This document shows positions 56,682 through 64,000 of a DNA stretch of 64,000 nt, one piece after another. The notes under the pieces are model-generated. The model made no database searches, had not been told where the DNA came from, and saw only the letters and a list, made by a program, of their open reading frames with translations. Numbering within the stretch: position 1 is the stretch's first letter; each line of letters opens with the position of its first letter. Both the position numbers and the translations under genes were made by a program. The stretch is from Cherax quadricarinatus. Its lineage: Eukaryota; Arthropoda; Malacostraca; Decapoda; Parastacidae. Location: assembly GCF_038502225.1 (NCBI RefSeq), contig NC_091369.1:11131069-11195068 (forward strand). Reading direction: 5' to 3'.

Positions 56682-58217
56682 TTACTGGGAAATAATTTCC
56701 CTCTTTCCTACATACTCTAACTTGAGCCTCACTATCCTCGAAAAACTCTTCACTGCTTTCAGTAACCTACCTCCTACACCATACACCTGCAACATCTGCG
56801 ACATTGCCCCCCTATCCACCCTGTCATACGCCTTTTCCAAATCCATAAATGCCACAAAGACCTCTTTAGCCTTATCTAAATACTGTTCACTTATATGTTT
56901 CACTGTAAACACCTGGTCCACACACCCCCTACCTTTCCTAAAGCCTCCTTGTTCATCTGCTATTCTATTCTCCGTCTTACTCTTAATTCTTTCAATAATA
57001 ACTCTACCATACACTTTGCCAGGTATACTCAACAGACTTATCCCCCTATAATTTTTGCACTCTCTTTTATCCCCTTTGCCTTTATACAAAGGAACTATGC
57101 ATGCTCTCTGCCAATCCCTAGGTACCTTACCCTCTTCCATACATTTATTAAATAATTGCACCAACCACTCCAAAACTATATCCCCATCTGCTTTTAACAA
57201 TTCTATCTTTATCCCATCAATCCCGGCTGCCTTATCCCCTTTCATTTTACCTACTGCCTCACGAACTTCCCCCACACTCACAACTGGCTCTTCCTCACTC
57301 CTACAAGATGTTGTTCCTCCTTGCCCTATACACGAAATCACAGCTTCCCTATCTTCATCAACATTTAACAATTCCTCAAAATATTCCCTCCATCTTCCCA
57401 ATACCTCTAACTCTCCATTTAATAACTCTCCTCTCCTATTTTTAACTGACAAATCCATTTGTTCTCTAGGCTTTCTTAACTTGTTAATCTCACTCCAAAA
57501 CTTTTTCTTATTTTCAACAAAATTTGTTGATAACATCTCACCCACTCTCTCATTTGCTCTCTTTTTACATTGCTTCACCACTCTCTTAACCTCTCTCTTT
57601 TCCTCCATATACTCTTCCCTCCTTGCATCACTTCTACTTTGTAAAAACTTCTCATATGCTAACTTTTTCTCCCTTACTACTCTCTTCACATCATCATTCC
57701 ACCAATCGCTCCTCTTCCCTCCTGCACCCACTTTCCTGTAACCACAAACTTCTGCTGAACACTCTAACACTACATTTTTAAACCTACCCCATACCTCTTC
57801 GACCCCATTGCCTATGCTCTCATTAGCCCATCTATCCTCCAATAGCTGTTTATATCTTACCCTAACTGCCTCCTCTTTTAGTTTATAAACCTTCACCTCT
57901 CTCTTCCCTGATGCTTCTATTCTCCTTGTATCCCATCTACCTTTTACTCTCAGTGTAGCTACAACTAGAAAGTGATCTGATATATCTGTGGCCCCTCTAT
58001 AAACATGTACATCCTGAAGTCTACTCAACAGTCTTTTATCTACCAATACATAATCCAACAAACTACTGTCATTTCGCCCTACATCATATCTTGTATACTT
58101 ATTTATCCTCTTTTTCTTAAAATATGTATTACCTATAACTAAACCCCTTTCTATACAAAGTTCAATCAAAGGGCTCCCATTATCATTTACACCTGGCACC
58201 CCAAACTTACCTACCAC
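56682..58217 (-). pseudogene. LINE-C ORF2, part 1: EEP end and RT N-terminal half
   Basis: Starts inside the endonuclease: LLDYVLVD (D55) and DISDHFLVV (D81, H82) are the last EEP motifs. A basic linker follows, then the RT: ACIVPLYKGKGDKRE, NYRGISLLS, EQGGFRKGRG and FMDLEKAYDRVD (motif A, D459). It ends in a premature stop at 56682 after YVGKREIISQ. The expected continuation (LRQGCVMSP) is in another frame less than 30 bp on, so one base was gained or lost in the A/T-rich codons near 56690. The frame is open upstream to about 58238 without a true start. Confidence 0.82.
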
Positions 58218-58236
58218 ACCCTCTCTAAAAGTTTCT

Positions 58237-58240
<4 letters not shown>

Positions 58241-58285
<45 letters not shown>

Positions 58286-58307
58286 ATATATATATATATA
58301 TATATAA
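58241..58307. repeat. (TA)n microsatellite at LINE-C 5' border
   Basis: About 32 TA units with one TCTA break, between LINE-C and the 243-bp tandem units. Confidence 0.95.
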
Positions 58308-58308
58308 A

Positions 58309-58923
58309 CTGATCTCTGGCTGAAGGAGACTCGAACTTACGAACCTTGGAACAAGGTACGCAGTGCTTTACCAATCTACCCACACTGGACCAATACCCTG
58401 GAGTCCAGCTTGCGCTAGACTTTGATCCAAGGCAGCCAGCTTTCAGGGAGAAGGCTTACAGCTTTTCATCTCATCCCCTGCATGCATCAGCCTTACTAGA
58501 GATATTAACAATGCAAGGAATTCGCAAGAGCAGGCGAAATATACACAAACACTGATCTCTGGCTGAAGGAGACTCGAACCTACGAACCTTGGAACAAGGT
58601 ACGCAGTGCTTTACCAATCTACCCACACTGGACCAATACCCTGGAGTCCAGCTTGCGCTAGACTTTGATCCAAGGCAGCCAGCTTTCAGGGAGAAGGCTT
58701 ACAGCTTTTCATCTCATCCCCTGCATGCATCAGCCTTACTAGTGGTATTAACAATGCTAGGAATTCGCAAGAGCAGGCGAAATATACGCAAACACTGATC
58801 TCTGGCTGAAGGAGACTCGAACCTACGAACCTTGGAACAAGGTATGCAGTGCTTTACCAATCTACCCACACTGGACCAATACCCTGGAGTCCAGCTTGCG
58901 CTAGACTTTGATCCAAGGCAGCC
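58309..58923 (-). mobile_element. SINE-3: 243-bp tandem copies with tRNA-like heads
   Basis: CTGATCTCTGGCTGAAGGAG starts at 58309, 58552 and 58795, exactly 243 bp apart. Two units are complete and the third is cut at 58923. On the minus strand each has an A-box-like TAGATTGGTAAAGCACTG and a B box GGTTCGAGTCTCC about 35 nt later, so each resembles a tRNA-derived SINE. Units 1 and 2 differ at only a few positions. Tandem order is unusual for SINEs and suggests later unequal exchange or a satellite built on a SINE. The 69-codon frames in each unit (58346-58555 and 58589-58798) are conserved only because the units are. Confidence 0.75.
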
Positions 58924-59115
58924 CAAAGCTGTAAGCCTTCTCCCTGAAAGCTGGCTGCCTTGGATCAAAGTCTAGCGCAAGCTGGAATCCAGGGTATTGG
59001 TCCAGTGTGGGTAGATTGGTAAAGCACTGACATAGTGGCGAAAGTACTGTGTACTTTGATACAAAGTGTGCAGTTTCGAATCCTGCTGTGGACTGAGAGA
59101 TAATATTTGTATATA
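58924..59115 (+). mobile_element. Inverted partial SINE-3 joined to a second tRNA-like head
   Basis: 58924-59029 is the reverse complement of part of a 243-bp unit; 58953-59029 pairs with 58847-58923. At about 59010 the sequence carries TAGATTGGTAAAGCACTG in plus orientation, but what follows (ACATAGTGGCGAAAGTACTG, then B-box-like GTTTCGAATCC) differs from the tandem units. It is therefore a different SINE-3 subfamily. Confidence 0.65.
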
Positions 59116-59489
59116 TTTTCGCCCGTTTGCGAATTGTTTTGTGTGTGTGTGTATACATATGTTTTCGAAAAGGTTATTGTCACGTTGTTGCAGGCGGGGT
59201 TCAGTGATAAGGCTTCGGAGGCTCCTTACTTTATTTGCGAAATCTGGGTACACAGGTAGTGTGTGTGTGTTTGTGCCCATGGCCCCAAGGGGCCATGTCA
59301 GCGAGGGAGAGAGGGGTAGACCTTATTGACTGTGTGAAGGATTGGCGCCGAGTGAGGGTGAGGCAGGATGATGCCGTTTCAAGTGGCATGCTCACTGAGA
59401 GTCCTACAGGTGGCAGCACGAGCATGGCGCGAAATATGAACTCAGCTGGTAGACAGCATAAGCTGTCTATGCAGACAGTACAGGCTGTC

Positions 59490-59490
<1 letters not shown>
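59116..59490. other. No recognisable feature
   Basis: Mixed, partly G-rich sequence. CCATGGCCCCAAGGGGCCATG at 59278-59298 is a near-perfect short palindrome. Confidence 0.5.

Positions 59491-59527
<37 letters not shown>
59491..59527. repeat. (TA)n microsatellite
   Basis: About 18 TA units. Confidence 0.95.
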
Positions 59528-59533
<6 letters not shown>

Positions 59534-59602
59534 ATTTATATTTATATAGGGAAGTACCACCTCTATAGCTGGAATGGGGACCCTCATCCTCAAAGACAAT
59601 AA

Positions 59603-59939
59603 ACGTACCGAATAGGTAAAACTTGCGATTATCGTTTAAATTGCAACGCCCTTCTTGCCGAATAAGGCAAGCGAAAATTTGTGTATACAGTAATTTTGCA
59701 AAAATCATTCTGAACCTTACGAAAAAAATACATTTAGTTGGGTTAGGCTAAATTAAATTGCGCTTGTTATAATAAGGTTAGGTAAGTTTTAAAAGGTTCT
59801 TTTGGTACAAAATTCTTAATTTTTACATTAACATAAATGAAAAAATATATATATCTTTAAATGTATAAGAGAAAATTTAGAAAGGACTTAATTTTAAACG
59901 AATTCTTGCTAACTGACCAGTTTTACCTATTCGGCACGA
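59603..59939 (-). mobile_element. MITE-1 copy, minus orientation
   Basis: CGTACCGAATAGGTAAAAC at the left and GTTTTACCTATTCGGCACGA at the right are the inverted ends. The interior reads as the reverse complement of the other copies (GCGAAAATTTGTGTATACAG, GGTTAGGTAAGTTTTAAAAG). The right end is followed by (TA)n; the left is not. Confidence 0.8.
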
Positions 59940-59940
59940 C

Positions 59941-59972
<32 letters not shown>

Positions 59973-60502
59973 ATGCATACCTACCCCAAGTATTCCTCTT
60001 TATACAAGCAGGAGAGAAGCTCTCAACATTCTTTTCTCTCGACTGCGACGTTCTCAAACAGACGTTTCAAGTACGACATTTTTAGTGAAGATTGCGGAAA
60101 CAAAAATGGATCCTGATGGCGTCTCCAGCAAGCTCCCTAGTCTCGTGCTGCGGCAGACAAGACACCCACAATTAAACTCACTAATTGCAACTCAGACGCC
60201 GTGCAATTGCAAAGTCTATTACCTGCCGGTCGAGTTTGAGTTGAGTTTTCTTGGTGTGTGTGTGTGTGTGTGTCAGTAGTAGTAGTTGTGTGTGTATTTA
60301 CCAACGGTAAACGTGTGTGTGAATGTACATACGCGTATAATTTCTTATTTGTAGCTGCAGGAGCATTGATACTGTGTGTGATGTATTTTGTATTAGTGCA
60401 TCATTTTCTGTTTGCCATCTCGCTCTTTATTTCTTCTGGATCCCATTCCTTTCGTTGCCCTTGTTTTTCTGTGTTGGCAATGGAATTTTGTTCTGTATCA
60501 TG
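59940..60502. other. Short (TA)n then unrecognised sequence
   Basis: TATATGTATATATATATATA at the start, GT run at 60256-60273. No supported gene. Confidence 0.45.
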
Positions 60503-61222
60503 ATTAAGTTAAGACAGCTTGTTTTTCCTCTCAGTAATGCTAAGACATCTTGTTCTGCCTCTTGATGGTTCTAAGACATCTTATTCTCCTTCTAAAGAAG
60601 AAAAAGGCAGAATAACGTGACTCGAACATTACACAAATAACTCGAACACTTATTCTCCTTCTTGATGGTGCTAAGACATATTGTTCACCTTGATGGTGCT
60701 AAGACATATTGTTCACCTTGATGGTGCTAAGACATATTGTTCATCTTGATGGTGCTAAGACATATTGTTCTTCTTGATGGTGCTAAGACATATTGTTCAC
60801 CTTGATGGTGCTAAGACATATTGTTCACCTTGATGGTGCTAAGACATATTGTTCATCTTGATGGTGCTAAGACATATTGTTCACCTTGATGGTGCTAAGA
60901 CATATTGTTCATCTTGATGGTGCTAAGACATATTGTTCACCTTGATGGTGCTAAGACATTGTTCATCTTGATGGTGCTAAGACATATTGTTCACCTTGAT
61001 GGTGCTAAGACATATTGTTCACCTTGATGGTGCTAAGACATATTGTTCACCTTGATGGTGCTAAGACATATTGTTCACCTTGATGGTGCTAAGACATATT
61101 GTTCATCTTGATGGTGCTAAGACATTGTTCATCTTGATGGTGCTAAGACATATTGTTCACCTTGATGGTGCTAAGACATATTGTTCACCTTGATGGTGCT
61201 AAGACATATTGTTCTCCCTCTT
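60503..61222. repeat. 28-bp minisatellite, ~22 units, with FB2 fragment
   Basis: Unit TTGATGGTGCTAAGACATAT plus TGTTCACC. Two units (60950 and 61115) lack ATAT. The left edge is degenerate and interrupted at about 60600-60650 by GGCAGAATAACGTGACTCG, AACATTACACAAATAACTCG, an FB2 end piece. Confidence 0.95.
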
Positions 61223-61344
61223 GTTATTATTTATTTGGATTATAGTCTATAAGAGACAACTATATAATATGTTAAGTTACAGCCTTATAGTCTGTAAGAG
61301 AAAATCTGTAAGAGACAGCCTTATAATATGTGAGAGAGAGAGAG

Positions 61345-61876
61345 ATAAACAGCTTTATAATCTATGAGAGACAACCTTGTAGTATAATCTATGAGAGACA
61401 ACCTTGTAGTATAATCTATGAGAGACAACCTTGTAGTATAATCTATGAGAGACAACCTTGTAGTATAATCTATGAGAGACAACCTTGTAGTATAATCTAT
61501 GAGAGACAACCTTGTAGTATAATCTATGAGAGACAACCTTGTAGTATAATCTATGAGAGACAACCTTGTAGTATAATCTATGAGAGACAACCTTGTAGTA
61601 TAATCTATGAGAGACAACCTTGTAGTATAATCTATGAGAGACAACCTTGTAGTATAATCTATGAGAGACAACCTTGTAGTATAATCTATGAGAGACAACC
61701 TTGTAGTATAATCTATGAGAGACAACCTTGTAGTATAATCTATGAGAGACAACCTTGTAGTATAATCTATGAGAGACAACCTTGTAGTATAATCTATGAG
61801 AGACAACCTTGTAGTATAATCTATGAGAGACAACCTTGTAGTATAATCTATGAGAGACAACCTTGTAGTATAATCG
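61345..61876. repeat. 27-bp minisatellite, ~19 identical units
   Basis: Unit TAGTATAATCTATGAGAGAC plus AACCTTG. Interior units appear identical. As 27 is divisible by three, both strands are open for about 180 codons (IIYERQPCS and LSLIDYTTR cycles), which I regard as non-coding. Confidence 0.97.
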
Positions 61877-61879
61877 ACC

Positions 61880-62302
61880 TTCTCTATTTCCTTTTTTAAA
61901 TATCTGAATATTGTATGTTATTTTACGTTCATTCTCTTTATTTCATTCCTCTCTGTTCTCTTATTTTCATTTGGTAAACTCACCATTGTCTTTCTTTCCC
62001 ATCTCTTTACGTTTCTTGCACGCAACTTTCCTATTTTTCATTATCTCATCTTCTTGTTTACTTTTCTTCTGTTTTTTTTTTTTTGTCATTTTCTCACCTA
62101 TTGTCCTTTTTTTCCATTTCTTCCCACTCAATTTTTCGCCTCTCTCATCCATCCCTATCTTTTTTTTTTCTTTAAGTCCCCTTTCCTCAATAAACTACTG
62201 TCTCTCCATTCCTTTCCCCTCTTCGTTCCTCTTTTTTATCTCTAATCCTCTCTTCTCTAATAAACTAAGCTGTAACATTTTATTTCCCTCTTCCCGCCCT
62301 CT
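61880..62302. repeat. T/C-rich low-complexity region
   Basis: CTTTTTTTTC, TTCCTCTT and similar steps. Source of the Phe/Leu/Ser-rich open frame from 61911. Confidence 0.7.
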
Positions 62303-62390
62303 CATCCCTCCCCACCATCCCTCCCCACCATCCCTCCCCACCATCCCTCCCCACCATCCCTCCCCACCATCCCTCCCCACCATCCCTGAA
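62303..62390. repeat. 13-bp minisatellite (ACCATCCCTCCCC)
   Basis: Seven tandem units, nearly exact. Confidence 0.93.
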
Positions 62391-62523
62391 GACTCCCACA
62401 AGAACAATAACACGCTAGAGATGAGACAGGCAGGGTTGCCAACTCACAGCCACGTGGAACATCCAATACTGAAGTTCTGGTATGACTCCTGTTATGTTAT
62501 GGCTATACTGCCCTCTACCCGGA

Positions 62524-62598
<75 letters not shown>

Positions 62599-62670
62599 TA
62601 TTATTATTACTACTACTACTACTGTCATCATGGTTATTCTGTTATCATTATTACTATTTTATTATTATTA

Positions 62671-62722
<52 letters not shown>

Positions 62723-62737
62723 TATTATTACTAGTAT
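62524..62737. repeat. (TTA)n trinucleotide array
   Basis: About 65 triplets in two blocks separated by CTACTACTACTGTCATCATGG. Depending on phase it reads as poly-Leu, poly-Tyr or poly-Ile; not coding. Confidence 0.96.
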
Positions 62738-62761
62738 CATATATTCTTTGGGTAGCGCTAT

Positions 62762-62884
62762 ACCCGAATGGAATTGGTCACTAGGATTTTTATGGGTTAT
62801 CTTAGGTAATTTACCCAATGTTACTATGTAAGGCAATTATAGTTGTCTATAATTGTGTAGTTATATCTAAATAAATTTATTTAC
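62762..62884 (+). repeat. REP-C interspersed repeat
   Basis: GGGTTATCTTAGGTAATTTAC, TGTTACTATGTAAGGCAATTA and ATCTAAATAAATTTATTTA, in the order of the copy at 17.93 kb. Confidence 0.6.
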
Positions 62885-62885
62885 A

Positions 62886-63005
62886 GCCTTGAGACTGGAC
62901 AGTAATCAGGATTGACACAAGGGAAGAATAATTTCAGTTCCTTGAATGAAGAGTCCTTCTCCAGCATTAGGTCACTCATCTTGAAGGAAGAGGTCATTAC
63001 TAGTC
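62886..63005 (-). repeat. REP-A, decayed
   Basis: GTAATCAGGATTGACACAAGG, AGTTCCTTGAATGAAGAGTC and CCAGCATTAGGTCACTC resemble the minus-strand copy at 3.87 kb (GTAATCAGGTTTGATTCAAGG, AAATTCCTTGGATCATGAGC, CAGCATGGAGG). Confidence 0.5.
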
Positions 63006-63017
63006 AGCAATCTATGG

Positions 63018-63508
63018 CAGGGGTCCCCAACCTGCGGCTCGAGGACCGCATGTGACCCTTTTAGGAAATGGATGCGGTCCTCACATGAAGTTATGAATTC
63101 AATTTTAAGTAGGTTCCACGCTTCACGATGTCATCACTTACATAATATTATTAAGATAAGATAAGATAAGAGATAAGATTTCGTTCGGATTTTTAACCCC
63201 GGAGGGTTAGCCACCCAGGATAACCCAAGAAAGTCAGTGCGTCATCGAGGACTGTCTAACTTATTTCCATTGGGGTCCTTAATCTTGTCCCCCAGGATGC
63301 GACCCACACCAGTCGACTAACACCCAGGTACCTATTTGCTGCTAGGTGAACAGGACAACAGGTGTAAGGAAACGTGTCGAATGTTTCCACCCGCCGGGAA
63401 TCGAACCCGGGCCCTCCGTGTGTGAACCGGGAGCTTTAGCCACCAGGCCCACCTTTAAGTTCGGCTTTTCAATTTATCTCTTCCATACTAAAAGGTTGGG
63501 GACTACTG
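63018..63508. mobile_element. hAT-like MITE containing a nested SINE-1
   Basis: Left end CAGGGGTCCCCAACCTGCGG and right end AAGGTTGGGGACTACTG are inverted repeats (CAGGGGTCCCCAACC against CAGTAGTCCCCAACC). Such ends are typical of hAT elements. The original element is only about 190 bp once the SINE-1 (63153-63453) is removed. I see no clean 8-bp target duplication. Confidence 0.65.
63153..63453 (-). mobile_element. SINE-1, near full length, nested in hAT-like MITE
   Basis: Minus-strand copy highly similar to the one at 50.56 kb across the whole length. It runs from the AAGATAAGATAAG tail through CCGGAGGGTTAGCCACCC to the head with minus-strand B box GGTTCGATTCC and A box GGCCTGGTGGCTAAAGC. 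The low divergence suggests recent activity. Confidence 0.88.
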
Positions 63509-63639
63509 AATTTTATGGTCATAAGTAACGAAAGGAGGAAAGTATTTATTTGGTGTCAGTATCAAGAGTTTGTTGACTAGTTACTTTTTTTCATTAATCC
63601 TGTTTTCTAAAATTGAAGAGTAAAGAGGTTATATGTGAA

Positions 63640-63832
63640 AAATACAAAGGCACAGTACCGTGACTGGAACTATACACATATAACCTCACAAACAACCAGC
63701 ACATAGCAGAAAGAAGCTTCGGTCCGACTTGGGACCATAAACTAGTACAAGTCGGACCGAAATATCGTTATAAGTTGCTTTCTACTTTGTACGGGTTGTT
63801 TGTGAGGTTATATGTGGCATATAAAACAAAGA
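63640..63832. repeat. FB2 foldback palindrome
   Basis: Arms of about 60 nt from 63675 and to 63816 (CACATATAACCTCACAAAC and its complement). Inner parts GCTTCGGTCCGACTTGGGACC and CAAGTCGGACCGAAATATCG are also inverted. This is a full FB2 unit; the other copies are half-units. Confidence 0.75.
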
Positions 63833-63963
63833 GTTATTTGCGTTTATGAAAAATACTAGTGTAAAATAATAGAAATGCCTGAGCGTTTTCATGTGCTTAC
63901 GCATACCAGTACAAATATTAGTGAGCCTGTGACGTGAACCCTGCCACCTGTCAGCTACCCGTC

Positions 63964-64000
63964 ATTGATAAATGAGACACTTGTGCAACATTTGGGCAAT
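63964..64000. repeat. FB1 end, cut by the window edge
   Basis: GATAAATGAGACACTTGTGC then AACATTTGGGCA matches the left end of the 24.36-kb FB1 copy. Confidence 0.6.

Larger units (their letters stand above)
55513..58240 (-). mobile_element. LINE-C, RTE-like non-LTR retrotransposon, 5'-truncated
   Basis: About 2.7 kb on the minus strand. It holds the end of an EEP endonuclease, a complete RT, a C-terminal region with GRGRPRIGWREGVKE, and a 240-bp 3' UTR ending in (TA)n. The 5' border (58240) also lies at (TA)n (58241-58306), so the element sits in a TA array. RT and C-terminal wording suit RTE/BovB-type elements, but I assign the clade tentatively. Short 3' fragments of the same family are at 20.14 and 34.36 kb. 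Confidence 0.85.

Noticed and set aside
55726..57741. Plus-strand open frames of up to 228 codons
   Set aside because: Antisense shadows of the LINE-C reverse transcriptase.
61321..61899. Overlapping 179- and 189-codon frames
   Set aside because: 27-bp unit in phase on both strands.
61911..62831. 306-codon plus-strand frame with many Phe/Leu/Ser residues and apparent hydrophobic segments
   Set aside because: It crosses T/C-rich sequence, a 13-bp array and a TTA array; the apparent membrane segments are poly-Leu/Ile from TTA/ATT repeats.
63010..63508. 8-bp target duplication for the hAT-like element
   Set aside because: The 8 bases outside each end (ATCTATGG and AATTTTAT) do not match.

Overview
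This window looks like repeat-rich, gene-poor nuclear DNA from an arthropod. I favour a decapod crustacean, possibly a freshwater crayfish. That rests on the overall style (very long GT, TA, CT and GA microsatellites, kilobase minisatellites, CR1-like and RTE-like LINEs, tRNA-derived SINEs) and on interspersed motifs I associate with decapod genomes, such as GGGTTTAGCGCTTC followed by ATTATAATAATAA. The species cannot be fixed from the sequence. I found no host protein-coding gene, rRNA gene, functional tRNA gene or CRISPR array. Every open frame with recognisable content belongs to a transposable element. Most other long open frames arise because a tandem repeat unit lacks stop codons or has a length divisible by three.

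Family names used below are labels for this window only. LINE-A is CR1/Jockey-like, with a GTGAGTAC + (AC)n 3' tail. LINE-B is a second CR1-like family whose 3' end reads CTCTCCAGGTAAA. LINE-C is RTE-like and bounded by (TA)n. LINE-D is a LINE with an RNase H domain. SINE-1 to SINE-3 have tRNA-like heads and SINE-4 is GC-rich with a (TAA)n tail. REP-A is the GGGTTTAGCGCTTC repeat. REP-C is a short repeat ending in AAATAAATTTA. MITE-1 has TCGTGCCGAATA inverted ends. FB1 and FB2 are foldback repeats with hammerhead-ribozyme-like motifs.

Layout. 0.3-2.2 kb: three degenerate minisatellites. 2.2-5 kb: REP-A and FB1 copies and a 218-nt palindrome. 5.6-8.1 kb: a 19-bp minisatellite. 8.2-14.9 kb: a LINE cluster with an apparently intact LINE-A ORF2 (EEP endonuclease plus RT, minus strand), a decayed LINE-A in which a 59-bp piece has become a tandem array, and a LINE-B 3' half. 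15-26 kb: SINEs, MITE-1, short LINE fragments and a 21-bp minisatellite. 27-34 kb: a 40-bp array, TA tracts, MITE-1, SINE-1, an FB1 element with near-perfect 53-bp inverted ends and a 15/17-bp array. 36-37 kb: the LINE-D relic. 38.9-40.0 kb: a decayed Tc1-like DNA transposon. 43.5-45.4 kb: a Tigger-like MITE and 52-bp and 26-bp arrays. 47.2-47.7 kb: SINE-4 with a target-site duplication. 50.6 kb: a full SINE-1. 51.5-53.8 kb: a 24-bp minisatellite. 54.4-54.7 kb: a large FB1 palindrome. 55.4-58.3 kb: LINE-C with one frameshift. 58.3-59.1 kb: 243-bp tandem SINE-3 copies ending in an inverted copy. 59.6-62.7 kb: MITE-1, 28-bp and 27-bp arrays and a TTA array. 63.0-63.5 kb: a hAT-like MITE containing a nested SINE-1. 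63.7 kb: an FB2 palindrome.

The elements interact as insertion targets more than as a pathway. LINE-A copies end in, and sit inside, (GT/AC)n. LINE-C and MITE-1 sit in (TA)n. SINEs, FB and REP-A repeats are nested in one another. The most unusual items are the FB1 foldbacks with a covarying hammerhead-like core, a perfect 99-nt palindrome inserted in a SINE with a 14-bp duplication, the Tc1-like element resembling one I remember from fishes, and the origin of a tandem array from LINE coding sequence.
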